From Oligoflexia bacterium (GTDB lineage: Bacteria; Bdellovibrionota_C; UBA2361; JBGSMV01): a DNA stretch of 47,110 bases. Below the pieces are notes generated by a model. That model was not told the origin of the DNA, did not search any database, and saw nothing but the letters and a program-made list of their open reading frames with translations. Numbering within the stretch: the first letter of the stretch is position 1; the number at the start of each line of letters is the position of its first letter. The stretch spans positions 1-47,110 of the forward strand of contig JAIBBU010000025.1 in assembly GCA_019694515.1 (NCBI GenBank). The letters are read 5' to 3'. Shown in pieces: positions 17,917-26,649 of the stretch. Made by a program: the position numbers and the translations under genes.

Positions 17917-19080
17917 ATGCATGAAGACCGAACCAGGAAGGGCCCGCCAAATCTAGACGCCCCCTCGGCCTCGATCTCAGGCCGTGACGAGGATTTTGCG
18001 CTCTCGCCGGCACTGCTTAGTATCGTTAGCGGTAAGCAGTCCCGCATGCTTGAAATCTCAAGACTCCTCGAAACTGAGGGCGCCACTCTAGACCACCGCG
18101 CGATCCGTAAACTGTCGGTTGAGCATGCCTCACTTGGCAGAGTTGTGCGGGCATACCAGATCGTACTCGATACCTGGGCGACTCTCGGGATGGCTCAAGA
18201 AGATGTGTTGACCGCCAAGTTCGCCGACGAACGTGAACACCGCTTGAAAGTGGTTGAACATTTCGAGGCGGATCTGGACAAGGCGCGTAAACATCTCAAG
18301 GCTCAGATCTTGGAATCGCTGCCCTTTGCCGAACACAGCGCCGTAATGGAGTTTAAAGCCGGCAAAGGCGCCCCACTCTCCCGGGTAGTTACCGAGCAGC
18401 TTCTCCAGGGGTATGTGAAGTACCTGGAGCACGCCGGCTTCGATGTTTCAATCGAAGATATCGAATATGACACCCCGGTACTCAACCAAACCACGATCAG
18501 GGAGGCAGTACTGCGCGTCGAGGGGCCGGGAGCATACAGCCGCCTCCGCTCCGAGAGCGGCGTGCATCGGTTTGAGATTCCAGCCACGCGCACGGACAAA
18601 CTTGTTACTGGAACTGTCGATATCACAATTTTTCCCGAGCTGAGCGAAGAAGAGTTTAAACTCGATAAGAACGAGATTGAAATCACCACGCAGCCGGGGA
18701 GCGGTCCGGGAGGCCAAAATGTGAACCGCAGGCATACCACGGTGCGGGCGCGGCATATTCCGAGCGGCCTGGAGGTCAAGATTCAAAACGAGCGCACGCA
18801 GACGCAAAATCGCGCCATTGCGCTTCGAATCCTTGCGTCAAAATTAGAAGCGCAGGCCCGGCAGGCCGCAGCCCAGGGAAGGCTGCATCAAAAGCGTTCA
18901 CAGCTGGGGGACGGCGAGCAATCAGAACGCATCCGCTCAATCGATTTTATTCGGGGCGAAGTTCGAGATCACCGCCCTGCCCCGCAAGTCATCTATCCGC
19001 TGAAAGATTTTCTGCATGGACGTATGGAGCCACTTTTTGAGAGCTTGCTCGACTGGATGATTCAGCAGTCGATCGAGTAA
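17917..19080 (+). CDS. Divergent class I peptide chain release factor (RF1-like, GGQ protein)
   Basis: Catalyses peptidyl-tRNA hydrolysis on the ribosome. From ATG 17917 the protein has 387 residues; an in-frame ATG at 17809 would add 36 residues that run through the hairpin array and look non-protein-like. The catalytic loop is GSGPGGQNVNRRHTTVRARH, with GGQ at 265-267. A PAT tripeptide, as in the codon-reading loop of RF1, is at 222-224 in VHRFEIPATRTDK. The C-terminus (RDHRPAPQVIYPLKDFLHGR) parallels RF1. However, the universally conserved RAGTGGDEA segment is replaced by FKAGKGAPLSRVV, and G-S-G-P-G-G-Q-N replaces RF1's G-A-G-G-Q-H. It may be a diverged main RF1 or a rescue/stop-codon paralogue. 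The neighbours give no help. Confidence 0.8.
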   Translation: MHEDRTRKGPPNLDAPSASISGRDEDFALSPALLSIVSGKQSRMLEISRLLETEGATLDHRAIRKLSVEHASLGRVVRAYQIVLDTWATLGMAQEDVLTAKFADEREHRLKVVEHFEADLDKARKHLKAQILESLPFAEHSAVMEFKAGKGAPLSRVVTEQLLQGYVKYLEHAGFDVSIEDIEYDTPVLNQTTIREAVLRVEGPGAYSRLRSESGVHRFEIPATRTDKLVTGTVDITIFPELSEEEFKLDKNEIEITTQPGSGPGGQNVNRRHTTVRARHIPSGLEVKIQNERTQTQNRAIALRILASKLEAQARQAAAQGRLHQKRSQLGDGEQSERIRSIDFIRGEVRDHRPAPQVIYPLKDFLHGRMEPLFESLLDWMIQQSIE

Positions 19081-19213
19081 GATCGGATCGAGAAGCTGCA
19101 ACATTTCGACTAAGCCACTGCCGAAAAATCCACAAACGCCATCGGCGCTCAGCCATTGCGTTCTAGCAGTGCGTTCTGGGGTTCAAATTTCAAGGGCAGG
19201 AACGGCTGCCAGA

Positions 19214-19783
19214 TTACTGTCCGGGCGCAGCCTCGGAGGGGCGCACATCAATCGCTAAGATCATCCCTGTATCGGTGCCGTGATCGGTACCGGTCAGCAC
19301 ACTTTCACCCGGAGTAAAATGCATGCGGGTATTAAGAATCGTAGCGCCTTTACGGTCCTGCCAGTCAAGAAACATGCCGATGCGGTTGCGATCGACGTAA
19401 AGCGGGCGCACCGTTAAGGTTTCACCTCCGCTCAGCGCGATAGTTTCGCGGTGGGTCAACCCGATCAAGCGCTTTTCATTATCGACCAGCCGGAACCGTT
19501 TGTAGCTTAGCTGCTGAAGCTTGCTCCGCAGGTCAGCGATCGAACGGTCGCACTTAATCTCGCTATCCGATCCGGCTTGCGCCTGCGTCTCATTGTCGTC
19601 GGAACCATTGGTTGGATCCATGGCCTGAACAGCGCGCACGTGAACCATGACATTACCTGTCAGCGCTTGGCCTGGATCAGCAAAAGCGTTTAGGGCGATT
19701 AACAGAGAAAAGATGAAAGCAAGCGCAGCGGCGGTGGTAAGGAATATTCCGATTTCTGAAGCCTTATGCTGATACATCGACAT
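19214..19783 (-). CDS. Small membrane-anchored or exported protein downstream of anti-sigma factor
   Basis: I place the start at ATG 19783 (MSMYQHKASEIGIF); it then begins 16 nt after the anti-sigma stop and has 189 residues. Residues about 10-32 (FLTTAAALAFIFSLLIALNAFA) form a signal peptide or single N-terminal membrane helix. The exported part has a predicted globular C-terminal half with regular beta-strand pattern (LSYKRFRLVDNEKRLIGLTH...SGGETLTVRPLYVDRNRIGMFL...). I do not know the family by name. Position makes it the last gene of the sigma/anti-sigma unit, so it may sense or respond to an envelope signal. An inverted repeat TGATACAT/ATGTATCA spans the junction with the upstream gene. 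Confidence 0.65.
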   Translation of the reverse strand: MSMYQHKASEIGIFLTTAAALAFIFSLLIALNAFADPGQALTGNVMVHVRAVQAMDPTNGSDDNETQAQAGSDSEIKCDRSIADLRSKLQQLSYKRFRLVDNEKRLIGLTHRETIALSGGETLTVRPLYVDRNRIGMFLDWQDRKGATILNTRMHFTPGESVLTGTDHGTDTGMILAIDVRPSEAAPGQ

Positions 19784-19802
19784 AATTAATGCACATGTAT
19801 CA
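19770..19802 (-). promoter_or_regulatory. Inverted repeat across the anti-sigma stop / next start
   Basis: The perfect 8-bp arms TGATACAT (19795-19802 read on the minus strand) and ATGTATCA (19770-19777) are separated by 17 nt. One arm includes the anti-sigma stop codon and the other covers the second possible ATG of the downstream gene, which has no Shine-Dalgarno sequence. A hairpin here could couple or limit translation. Confidence 0.35.
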
Positions 19803-20636
19803 ACGGCTGGCCATCGGATATGCATCCGATGAGTAACGACCCTGCCCTCTAGCAGCGGCCGCTGGTATTCCAAAACGGGAGGCAGGCAGACTTCCGCTCA
19901 GCGCTCCATTCGGAAGCGGCTGACGTTTTCTAATCCAAATTATGGTCGAACGCTGCTCCGGATCGCGCATCAACTTTACACGACCGGCGCTACGCATCCA
20001 GTCAACCTCGAGCGCTTCGTTAACCGGCCGGCGCGCCAACGCCTGCGGCGCATTACCAGCGGAAGCGGCAAATGTTTCCTGCGGCAGCTCATCGTAAATC
20101 GGCTCGGGCAGACTCATATTGACCGGCTGTAGTGCACGGCCACCCAAGGCCTGTGATAGCGCGGATTCGGAGAGCGGCTGCGCGCCGGAGCCGGTCGCGA
20201 TTTGCGCCGGCATCGAGCTTGTACGGTGCTGCACCATAACGAAGCCAAGACAGGCGGCAACTAAGCCACCTGCCAGAGTCAAGTTTCTGCCGAAGCTGGC
20301 AAAGGAGAACCACTCTGCAATCCCGGATACAAGACCGGGCTCATCTGCGACCGCGCGCCGCGGGCCCAAAAACACCTCCGCGCGCTTCTCTTGATCGATA
20401 CGGTTGGAGATTTTCCCCCATAAATCGTCCAAAACTACTGAGGGAGAGTTCTGTTCAGTTAAAGCAACTTTTTGTCCGATCTCCAGAAATTCTTCTACAA
20501 ACTGCTGTGCAGTTCGCTGCGTGAGAAGCTTCTGAGCGCGACGACGCTCCCAGAAACCGCATTCGCCATCCAGGTAGCGCATTAACAGCATCTCTTGATC
20601 TTCTGACAATCGAGCTAAATCAGAGTTCATAGACAT
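19800..20636 (-). CDS. Putative anti-sigma factor, single transmembrane helix
   Basis: 278 residues. The N-terminal cytoplasmic part (LSEDQEMLLMRYLDGECGFW near 10, then a helical region with repeated Gln/Arg) has the MRYLDGE-type start of anti-sigma domains, though without the HxxxCxxC zinc motif. One membrane helix lies at about 118-136 (LTLAGGLVAACLGFVMV). The rest is periplasmic, Ala/Pro/Arg-rich and low in complexity. It follows the ECF sigma gene by 35 nt, the usual order, so the likely role is to hold that sigma at the membrane until an envelope signal. Family assignment is from architecture and context; no named motif settles it. Confidence 0.72.
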   Translation of the reverse strand: MSMNSDLARLSEDQEMLLMRYLDGECGFWERRRAQKLLTQRTAQQFVEEFLEIGQKVALTEQNSPSVVLDDLWGKISNRIDQEKRAEVFLGPRRAVADEPGLVSGIAEWFSFASFGRNLTLAGGLVAACLGFVMVQHRTSSMPAQIATGSGAQPLSESALSQALGGRALQPVNMSLPEPIYDELPQETFAASAGNAPQALARRPVNEALEVDWMRSAGRVKLMRDPEQRSTIIWIRKRQPLPNGALSGSLPASRFGIPAAAARGQGRYSSDAYPMASR

Positions 20637-20671
20637 TCCAGTTACTACTCCCCCACTACACCCAAAATCTC

Positions 20672-21439
20672 TTAACTATCATGGCCCTCTTCCGTGTCAT
20701 CACGCCATCCTGCTGGGGCAAACTCCAAGAGCGCTGCTTGCAACTTCTTGCGCGCATAAAAGAGCCGGCTCATCACGGTGCCTTTGGTAATTCCAACTGC
20801 CTCCGCAATCTCGTCATAACTCAGCCCGTCAATCTCCCGCAGTGTAATGACCGCGCGATGTTCGGAGCTAAGGGTCCCAAGCACCTGCTCCAGCCGATGT
20901 CCCTGTTCCTTGCGGTTTAGGGCTTCATGCGGTCCTGGAACGCTACCTACCGAATCAGACGATAAATTATCGATTACATTCAAATCTTCCGCAGAATTTT
21001 GGCCCGCCTGCGAAGATAAACTATTGGAATTAACGGGATTTCTCCCTTTTCGACGCTTCAGGTCGACCGCCATGTTGTAAACGATGCGGTAGAGCCAGGT
21101 ATAAAAAGAGGAATCACCCCGAAAATCGGGCAGCGACAGATAGGCCTTGACGAACGATTCCTGAACCACGTCTTCAGCATCCTCGCGCGAGCGCAGCACC
21201 CCGAAGGCGATCGAGAAGGCCCGCTGCTTGTATTTCTCCACCAATAGCCGGTAGGCATCGCGATCTCCTTTCTGGATTCTCGCAATCGTAGCGCGATCTT
21301 CGTCGGCCTGCGTAGCGGCGCGCGTATTTGTGTGAGTCTCGGAGCGAGCTTTCAGCTTACTCACAAGCTCTTCTGATTTTGACGCCATCCTTGTAATCGC
21401 CGTCATTCCCGATACTCTAATACCAGCCACCGATGTCAT
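20672..21439 (-). CDS. ECF (group 4) RNA polymerase sigma factor, RpoE-like
   Basis: 255 residues. Region 2 is clear at about 60-130: DAYRLLVEKYKQRAFSIA, then REDAEDVVQESFVKAY and FYTWLYRIVYNMAVDLKRR. Region 4 at about 185-240 has LSSEHRAVITLREIDGLSYD followed by EIAEAVGITKGTVMSRLFYARKKL (helix-turn-helix). The N-terminal 40 residues are extra to the family, and the real start could be an internal Met at 12 or 18; ATG 21439 overlaps the polA stop by 4 bp (ATGA), which supports it. The next gene encodes its probable anti-sigma. Being translated with polA is unusual for a stress sigma. Confidence 0.93.
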   Translation of the reverse strand: MTSVAGIRVSGMTAITRMASKSEELVSKLKARSETHTNTRAATQADEDRATIARIQKGDRDAYRLLVEKYKQRAFSIAFGVLRSREDAEDVVQESFVKAYLSLPDFRGDSSFYTWLYRIVYNMAVDLKRRKGRNPVNSNSLSSQAGQNSAEDLNVIDNLSSDSVGSVPGPHEALNRKEQGHRLEQVLGTLSSEHRAVITLREIDGLSYDEIAEAVGITKGTVMSRLFYARKKLQAALLEFAPAGWRDDTEEGHDS

Positions 21440-24189
21440 TGGTGGGCTTCCTCCCAGTTAGCACCGACGCCCACATCAACCTTAAGGGGAACACGTAGCT
21501 CCAGCACCCCCTCCATCTCGGCCTGTATCATCTTAACAGCTTCCGCAGCGTAAGTCTGTGGGCACTCAAATACCAATTCATCATGAATCTGAAGCAACAT
21601 TTTAAGCGGGGCTTTAGACCCAACAATGCGTTGGTCCAAAGCAATCATTGCCAGTTTAACTATATCTGCAGCACTGCCCTGAAAGGGAGCGTTGAGCGCA
21701 GCCCTAAGTACAAATCCCTGATCTCTGCCAGAAGCGTCGATTGAGGAGACAAAGCGCTTGCGCCCCATGACGGTAGTCACATAGCCTAACTCCTGCGCGT
21801 CCTTTTCGATCTTAGCGAAGAGCGTGCGAACCTTCGGATAACGGGCGAAATAATCTTCGATATACTGGTTAGCCACAGCGAACGAGATACCGAGCTCACG
21901 TGCTAAGCGCTGCGGGCCCATGCCGTAGATAATTCCGAAATTAATGGTCTTGCCGATGCGGCGCTGCTCGCTGCTAACCTCCGCATCGTTTGCAATACCA
22001 AAGAGCTCGCGTGCGGTGCGGCGGTGAATGTCGCTTTGATCATGAAAGGCGGCGATCAGGTTCGCATCCTCACTCATGTGCGCCAGGAGGCGCAGCTCAA
22101 TCTGGGAATAATCCGCAGAGATCAAGACACTGCCCTGATCCGCAATGAAAGCCTTGCGCACCCGCCGACCCTCGGCGGTTTGAATCGGGATATTCTGCAA
22201 ATTGGGATCGGAGCTGGAAAGTCTGCCCGTTCCAGTGACCGTCTGGTTAAAACGGGTATGCAATCGGCCCGTGATTTTCGAGAGCTGCGCCGGCAGCGCA
22301 TCCACGTAGGTGCTCTTAAGCTTATACAAAGATCGATAATCCAGAATCTTCGCGGGAAGCGGGTGAAGCGGGGCCAGTTTTTCCAGCACGCTGGAGTCGG
22401 TGGAAATGCCGCTCTTGGTCTTCTTCAATCCTTTGGTAGAGAGCGCCAATTTGGTGAAGAGCACCTCCGAAAGCTGCTTAGGCGAGTTGATATTAAATTG
22501 GCAGCCCGCTAAGCCAAAGAGTTCACCCTTGAGAGCGTCCAAACGCTGCCCCAGCTCTTCTGAGAGCGCGGCGAGATAGCTGGTGTCCAATTTAATGCCG
22601 AGAAGCTCCATCTCCGATAATACCGGGACGAGCGGGACCTCGATTGAAGAAAAAATCTCGAACAGCTTCTTCTCTTGAAGCAAGGGTTCCATTTTCAAGC
22701 GGAGCTCCCAGGCGTTACGCGCATCATCACCGGCATAGCGCGCCGCCGCGTCGATTTCGACCTCCGAGAAATCGGTTTTCTCTCCTACTACATCTTCGAA
22801 TTCTATCACCCCGCGCCCCAGATAATCTCCAGCCAGGGCGGTTAAGTTATGACTCCCCTTGTCGGGATTCAGCAGGTAAGACGCCAGCATCGTGTCAAAA
22901 TAGATGCCTCCCGGACGCAGTCCATGACGCTTCAAAATGCTGATGTCGTATTTCAGATTCTGTCCGATCTTCCTCGTGCTGGAACTCTCAAGGGAGCCCC
23001 GGCAGCGATCTAGAAAATCCCGGGTCGAGATCTGCTGCTTCCCGGCGGGAGCCGACTTATGTCCCAATGGAATATAGAAAGATTGATCTGTGCCCCAGCT
23101 AAAAGACGCACCGACAATCTGCGCCTGCAGTGGGTCCAGCGAGGTGGTCTCTAAATCAAAGGCGTATTCCGACTGCGCCGAGAAATCGGCGGCCCATTTT
23201 TCAAACCCGTCAGCGTAAATAATGTTATATTTGAAGCCGCTCTGCTCCGGCTGCGGAGCTGCAGACAAGGCAAGGTCGAACTCCTTGAGGAGTGACAAAA
23301 ATTCAAGCTTATTGAAGAGCGCCTGAAGCTCTTCCCGGTTTGGTTCGGTCCGAACAAAAACCTGAGCTAGATCTGCAGAACTAGTTTGCTCCAACGATAT
23401 CTCCTTACCGCAGTGGCTGAGCTGGAGCGGCACGTCGGTTTTTACCTCTACCAGCTTCCGGGATAGACGTAGGAGTTCGGGATTTAATTCAATCTGTTCC
23501 GCAATTTTGCTGCGATTTCGGATACTTGAGTCTTCCCGAATCTGCTGCACTGCGGCGATTACACCCTCGACATCGCCGAACTTCTCGATTAATTGCACGG
23601 CGGTCTTGGGTCCCACGCCCTTAAGCCCCGGAACATTATCGGAAGTGTCGCCACTCAGTCCGAGGAGTTCGACCACCTTCTCAGGAGGTACGCCGAACTT
23701 TTCCTTGACCTCCTTCGCTCCATAGCGCAAATCACGCATCGAATCCCACATCGTCACGCCCGGGCGAATGAGCTGCGTGAGATCTTTATCGCCGCTAATA
23801 ATGACTGTTTCGGCCCCCAACGCTGAAAACCTTGTAGCCAAGGTGGCAATGATGTCGTCAGCCTCATAGCCGCGCAGCTCCAGGACCGGCAGGCCCAGCG
23901 CCTTCGAGATCTCCCGGAAGTAAGGCATCTGCTGCAGCAGATCTTCGGGACAGGCGACCCGGTTTGCTTTGTACTCGGAATAAAGTTCCGTGCGGAAAGT
24001 TTCACGCCCCGCATCAAACACCACTATCAGATGACCGGAATCGCGCTGGCCAATCAATTTCAGCAGCATGCGCGTGTAGCCAAAAAGCGCGTTGGTGGGA
24101 AATCCTTGCGAATTGTTAAGCGGAGCTACGGCGTAGTACGCCCGAAAGATATATCCCGACCCATCTACTAGATAAAACTTCTCAGTCAT
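21436..24189 (-). CDS. polA: DNA polymerase I
   Basis: Repair and Okazaki-fragment polymerase. It has 917 residues from ATG 24189; an in-frame TTG 15 nt upstream is less likely. All three activities look intact. The 5'-3' exonuclease is at about 1-285 (YLVDGSGYIFRAYYA, YEADDIIATLA, GDKDLTQLI). The 3'-5' exonuclease is at about 320-500 with FDLETTSLDP (Asp and Glu), NLKYDISILKRHG and YAGDDARNAWEL. The polymerase is at about 530-917 with TGTGRLSSSDPNLQNIPI, ADYSQIELRLLAH, GKTINFGIIYGMG and IHDELVFE. It starts inside the end of the carboxypeptidase gene (8-nt overlap) and overlaps the sigma gene, so the four genes form one translated unit. Confidence 0.98.
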   Translation of the reverse strand: MTEKFYLVDGSGYIFRAYYAVAPLNNSQGFPTNALFGYTRMLLKLIGQRDSGHLIVVFDAGRETFRTELYSEYKANRVACPEDLLQQMPYFREISKALGLPVLELRGYEADDIIATLATRFSALGAETVIISGDKDLTQLIRPGVTMWDSMRDLRYGAKEVKEKFGVPPEKVVELLGLSGDTSDNVPGLKGVGPKTAVQLIEKFGDVEGVIAAVQQIREDSSIRNRSKIAEQIELNPELLRLSRKLVEVKTDVPLQLSHCGKEISLEQTSSADLAQVFVRTEPNREELQALFNKLEFLSLLKEFDLALSAAPQPEQSGFKYNIIYADGFEKWAADFSAQSEYAFDLETTSLDPLQAQIVGASFSWGTDQSFYIPLGHKSAPAGKQQISTRDFLDRCRGSLESSSTRKIGQNLKYDISILKRHGLRPGGIYFDTMLASYLLNPDKGSHNLTALAGDYLGRGVIEFEDVVGEKTDFSEVEIDAAARYAGDDARNAWELRLKMEPLLQEKKLFEIFSSIEVPLVPVLSEMELLGIKLDTSYLAALSEELGQRLDALKGELFGLAGCQFNINSPKQLSEVLFTKLALSTKGLKKTKSGISTDSSVLEKLAPLHPLPAKILDYRSLYKLKSTYVDALPAQLSKITGRLHTRFNQTVTGTGRLSSSDPNLQNIPIQTAEGRRVRKAFIADQGSVLISADYSQIELRLLAHMSEDANLIAAFHDQSDIHRRTARELFGIANDAEVSSEQRRIGKTINFGIIYGMGPQRLARELGISFAVANQYIEDYFARYPKVRTLFAKIEKDAQELGYVTTVMGRKRFVSSIDASGRDQGFVLRAALNAPFQGSAADIVKLAMIALDQRIVGSKAPLKMLLQIHDELVFECPQTYAAEAVKMIQAEMEGVLELRVPLKVDVGVGANWEEAHQ

Positions 24190-25681
24190 GCTGTTCGCAT
24201 CCAAACTTATCGGCTAAATACTTGAGGAAGGGCGCTTCATTTACGGCATGCCCGCAGATTCGCTCCACTAGCGTCAACGGCTTATGCCGCATGCCGTGCT
24301 GATGTACCTGCACCCTTAACCACTCCAATAGCGGGCGAAACTCTCCACGCTCAAAACCGTGCTCCAGACCAGGCAGATCAGATAGCGCCTTCTCGTAAAT
24401 GCACCCGGCGTAAATATTGCCCAGAGCATAGGTGGGGAAATATCCAAGCATGCCGCCGTACCAGTGCACGTCCTGCAGCACGCCGTCTTTGTGGTGCGGG
24501 GAGCTGATGCCAAGATAGCGCTGATACATCTGATCCCATGCCCCCGGCAGTTCCGAAACGCTTAGCGCTCCGCTAATAAGCTGTTCCTCCAAAACCAAAC
24601 GCACTACCACATGCAGCGAATATGTGACTTCGTCGGCCTCCACGCGAATCAGGCTGGGAGCAACTTTGTTGCATTGCTGCCAAATCTGCTCGGCATTCGT
24701 ACGCTTCTGCTCATCGGGGAAGATTTCGCCTAAGAGTCCGTGAAGGTAGCGGCTAAATTGCGGGCTGCGCCCGACAATATTCTCCCAGAGGCGCGATTGT
24801 GATTCATGCACTCCGAGCGAAACGGCGCTCCCCAGCGGCGTGCCTTTATGGCGCTCCGGCAATCCCAGCTCGTAAAGCGCATGGCCAGTTTCATGCAGCG
24901 TAGTGAAAACCGTCGAGAGATAATTCGAGCTGCTGTAGCGGGTAGTGATGCGCACATCGCGCGGACCCAGGGAACTCTCGAAGGGGTGATGGGTTTTGTC
25001 GAGACGCCCGCGCTCGAAGTCATAGCCCACATCGCGCGCAATGCGCTCACAAAGGCGGCGCTGCTGCTCCTCTGCAAATTCGCCATGCAGTTCGGCCACA
25101 ACCCCGATTTTCTCCTGAATTCGCGGATAGAGCCGGCTGAGCTTCTCTCCCAGCCGCGTGAGAACAGGCTTGATCTGACTGAGCCTGGCATAGGGCTCGT
25201 ATTGATCGAGCAGCGCATCGTATGGATGTTCAGCATAGCCCACCAAATCGGCTTCTTGCCGAGCTAGCTCGACGATTTTGGTCAGATGCGGAGCAACGCT
25301 TTTGAAATCATTGGCCGGCCGAGCTACGCACCAAGCACTGTAGGACAGCGCGCAGACTTTAGACTGTTCGGCCACAAAGCTTTCCGGCAGTTTGCGGGCG
25401 CGCTCCACCGCGCGGTGGGTCTCTAGAACATTTACCTTATCGTCATCGTTTAGAGTCTCGAGCTGATCGAAGAGTCCCTGTACCAGATCAACGAATTGAT
25501 TCTCGGTTTCACGCTGATGGATCAAGCGTCCCATGCTTTCGAGCTGCGCCGCACGAAAATCCGATGCCTGCGGGGGCATAAACACCTGCTGGTCCCAATT
25601 CAGGAGCCCGGTCACGCATCGCAGCCGGTACAGTTCCTCCAGCCGCGCATAGAAAGCCGATAATTTTTCAGATGTATTCAT
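24182..25681 (-). CDS. M32-family carboxypeptidase (Taq type)
   Basis: Zinc metallocarboxypeptidase, cytosolic. From ATG 25681 (MNTSEKLSAFYARLEELYRL) it has 499 residues, the family length; 20 in-frame residues upstream (MSSAQLFWTALRQ...) do not resemble the family start. HExxH is in TLHETGHALYELGLP, followed by GVHESQSRLWENIVGRS, which carries the third ligand Glu. Other signatures are GLLNWDQQVFMPP near 24, DVRITTRYSSSNYLSTVF, IRVEADEVTYSLHV and YFPTYALGNIYAG. Its stop overlaps the polA start. It probably recycles peptides; the link to polA is positional only. Confidence 0.94.
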   Translation of the reverse strand: MNTSEKLSAFYARLEELYRLRCVTGLLNWDQQVFMPPQASDFRAAQLESMGRLIHQRETENQFVDLVQGLFDQLETLNDDDKVNVLETHRAVERARKLPESFVAEQSKVCALSYSAWCVARPANDFKSVAPHLTKIVELARQEADLVGYAEHPYDALLDQYEPYARLSQIKPVLTRLGEKLSRLYPRIQEKIGVVAELHGEFAEEQQRRLCERIARDVGYDFERGRLDKTHHPFESSLGPRDVRITTRYSSSNYLSTVFTTLHETGHALYELGLPERHKGTPLGSAVSLGVHESQSRLWENIVGRSPQFSRYLHGLLGEIFPDEQKRTNAEQIWQQCNKVAPSLIRVEADEVTYSLHVVVRLVLEEQLISGALSVSELPGAWDQMYQRYLGISSPHHKDGVLQDVHWYGGMLGYFPTYALGNIYAGCIYEKALSDLPGLEHGFERGEFRPLLEWLRVQVHQHGMRHKPLTLVERICGHAVNEAPFLKYLADKFGCEQHD

Positions 25682-25812
25682 ACAGGGGCATATCATTACC
25701 GACTGCCGCAGAGCTGTCCAGAAGAGCTGGGCCGAGCTCAAAGCCCTCAGGAACTAGACACGGCATACCCCGAGACTTTGCAAAGCCGCGCTGGGCGCGC
25801 ACTCAATTGATG

Positions 25813-26502
25813 TTATTTCTTGGCCTTCAATCGGCGCCAGCATTTGTAAAGATGCCAATAACGATACAGCCCCTCATGCAGCAAATTGAAACGACTTTTG
25901 CGAGTGTCATTACAGTCAATTCCGATCTGCACGGTCTTAAGTCCCTGCTTCTTGGCGTATAAACACAGCTCAAAAACGTAACCCGTCCAGTCATCGAGAC
26001 CTTCCAAAGCTGGCAGCAATGCGGCGCGGCGATAAGCCTTAGATCCGATCGAATAATCGGAGATGGTTAGATCGAAGAACAGCAAAGTTGAGAGAATATA
26101 TAACTGGCTCCCCAACACCCGCACCACGCTCCGCTTCTGATTCCCCATGGTCTTTGAACCCACCAGCACATCGGCATGGCGCAGCAGCTCGGCCGCATAA
26201 TCAATAAAGGTAAGCTCGCATGAAAGATCGACATCTAAGCTGACCACAAACTCCCCGCGCGCTTCACGTACGCCGTGCTTGAAGGCCTGCCCCACGGATC
26301 TTTGAGGCAAGGCCAGGAATCGGAACCAGGTATGCGAAGCCGCCAGCGCCCGGCCGTGCTGCTCGGTGCCATCGGTAGAGCCGTTACTGACTACAATCAC
26401 TTCGTGCTCAAGTCCCCGCTCCTTCAGGTATCCGTGAACCTTTAGGACCGAGCCCTCAAGAATGGCTTCTTCGTTATATACGGGGATTAGAATCGAAAGC
26501 AT
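25813..26502 (-). CDS. Family 2 glycosyltransferase (dolichyl-phosphate mannose synthase-like)
   Basis: 229 residues. The GT-A fold start is MLSILIPVYNEEAILEGSVL, then EVIVVSNGSTDGT, and the metal-binding SLDVDLS near 92-98. It resembles DPM1-like enzymes that move a sugar from a nucleotide donor to a polyprenyl phosphate, but has no C-terminal membrane helices. The acceptor is unknown. The start is ATG 26502; it stands alone in front of the carboxypeptidase-polA unit (about 130 bp away, same strand) and after a strong terminator. Confidence 0.85.
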   Translation of the reverse strand: MLSILIPVYNEEAILEGSVLKVHGYLKERGLEHEVIVVSNGSTDGTEQHGRALAASHTWFRFLALPQRSVGQAFKHGVREARGEFVVSLDVDLSCELTFIDYAAELLRHADVLVGSKTMGNQKRSVVRVLGSQLYILSTLLFFDLTISDYSIGSKAYRRAALLPALEGLDDWTGYVFELCLYAKKQGLKTVQIGIDCNDTRKSRFNLLHEGLYRYWHLYKCWRRLKAKK

Positions 26503-26576
26503 CGCCTTCGACGTTAACCAGTTTGAGCCGCGGCGTAAAGCTAATTTGGCAGCGCTGCGGTGAACACGACTGCCAT

Positions 26577-26611
26577 AAAAAAATCCCGAGGCGGGTTAGC
26601 GCCTCGGGATT
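26577..26611 (-). terminator. Rho-independent terminator of the sigma-70-family gene
   Basis: Read on the minus strand: a 12-bp perfect stem AATCCCGAGGCG/CGCCTCGGGATT, 6-nt loop, followed by a run of seven T. It lies 39 bp after the stop of the sigma gene at 26650 and separates it from the glycosyltransferase. It is the strongest terminator in the window. Confidence 0.93.
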
Positions 26612-26649
26612 GGTTGTCTAGTTGGCACTGAATTCCTGCAAAATATTCT

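Noticed and set aside
17650..18086. Minus-strand frames across the hairpin array and release-factor start
   Set aside because: They have no ribosome-binding site and exist because the palindromes keep both strands open; the plus strand carries the real gene.
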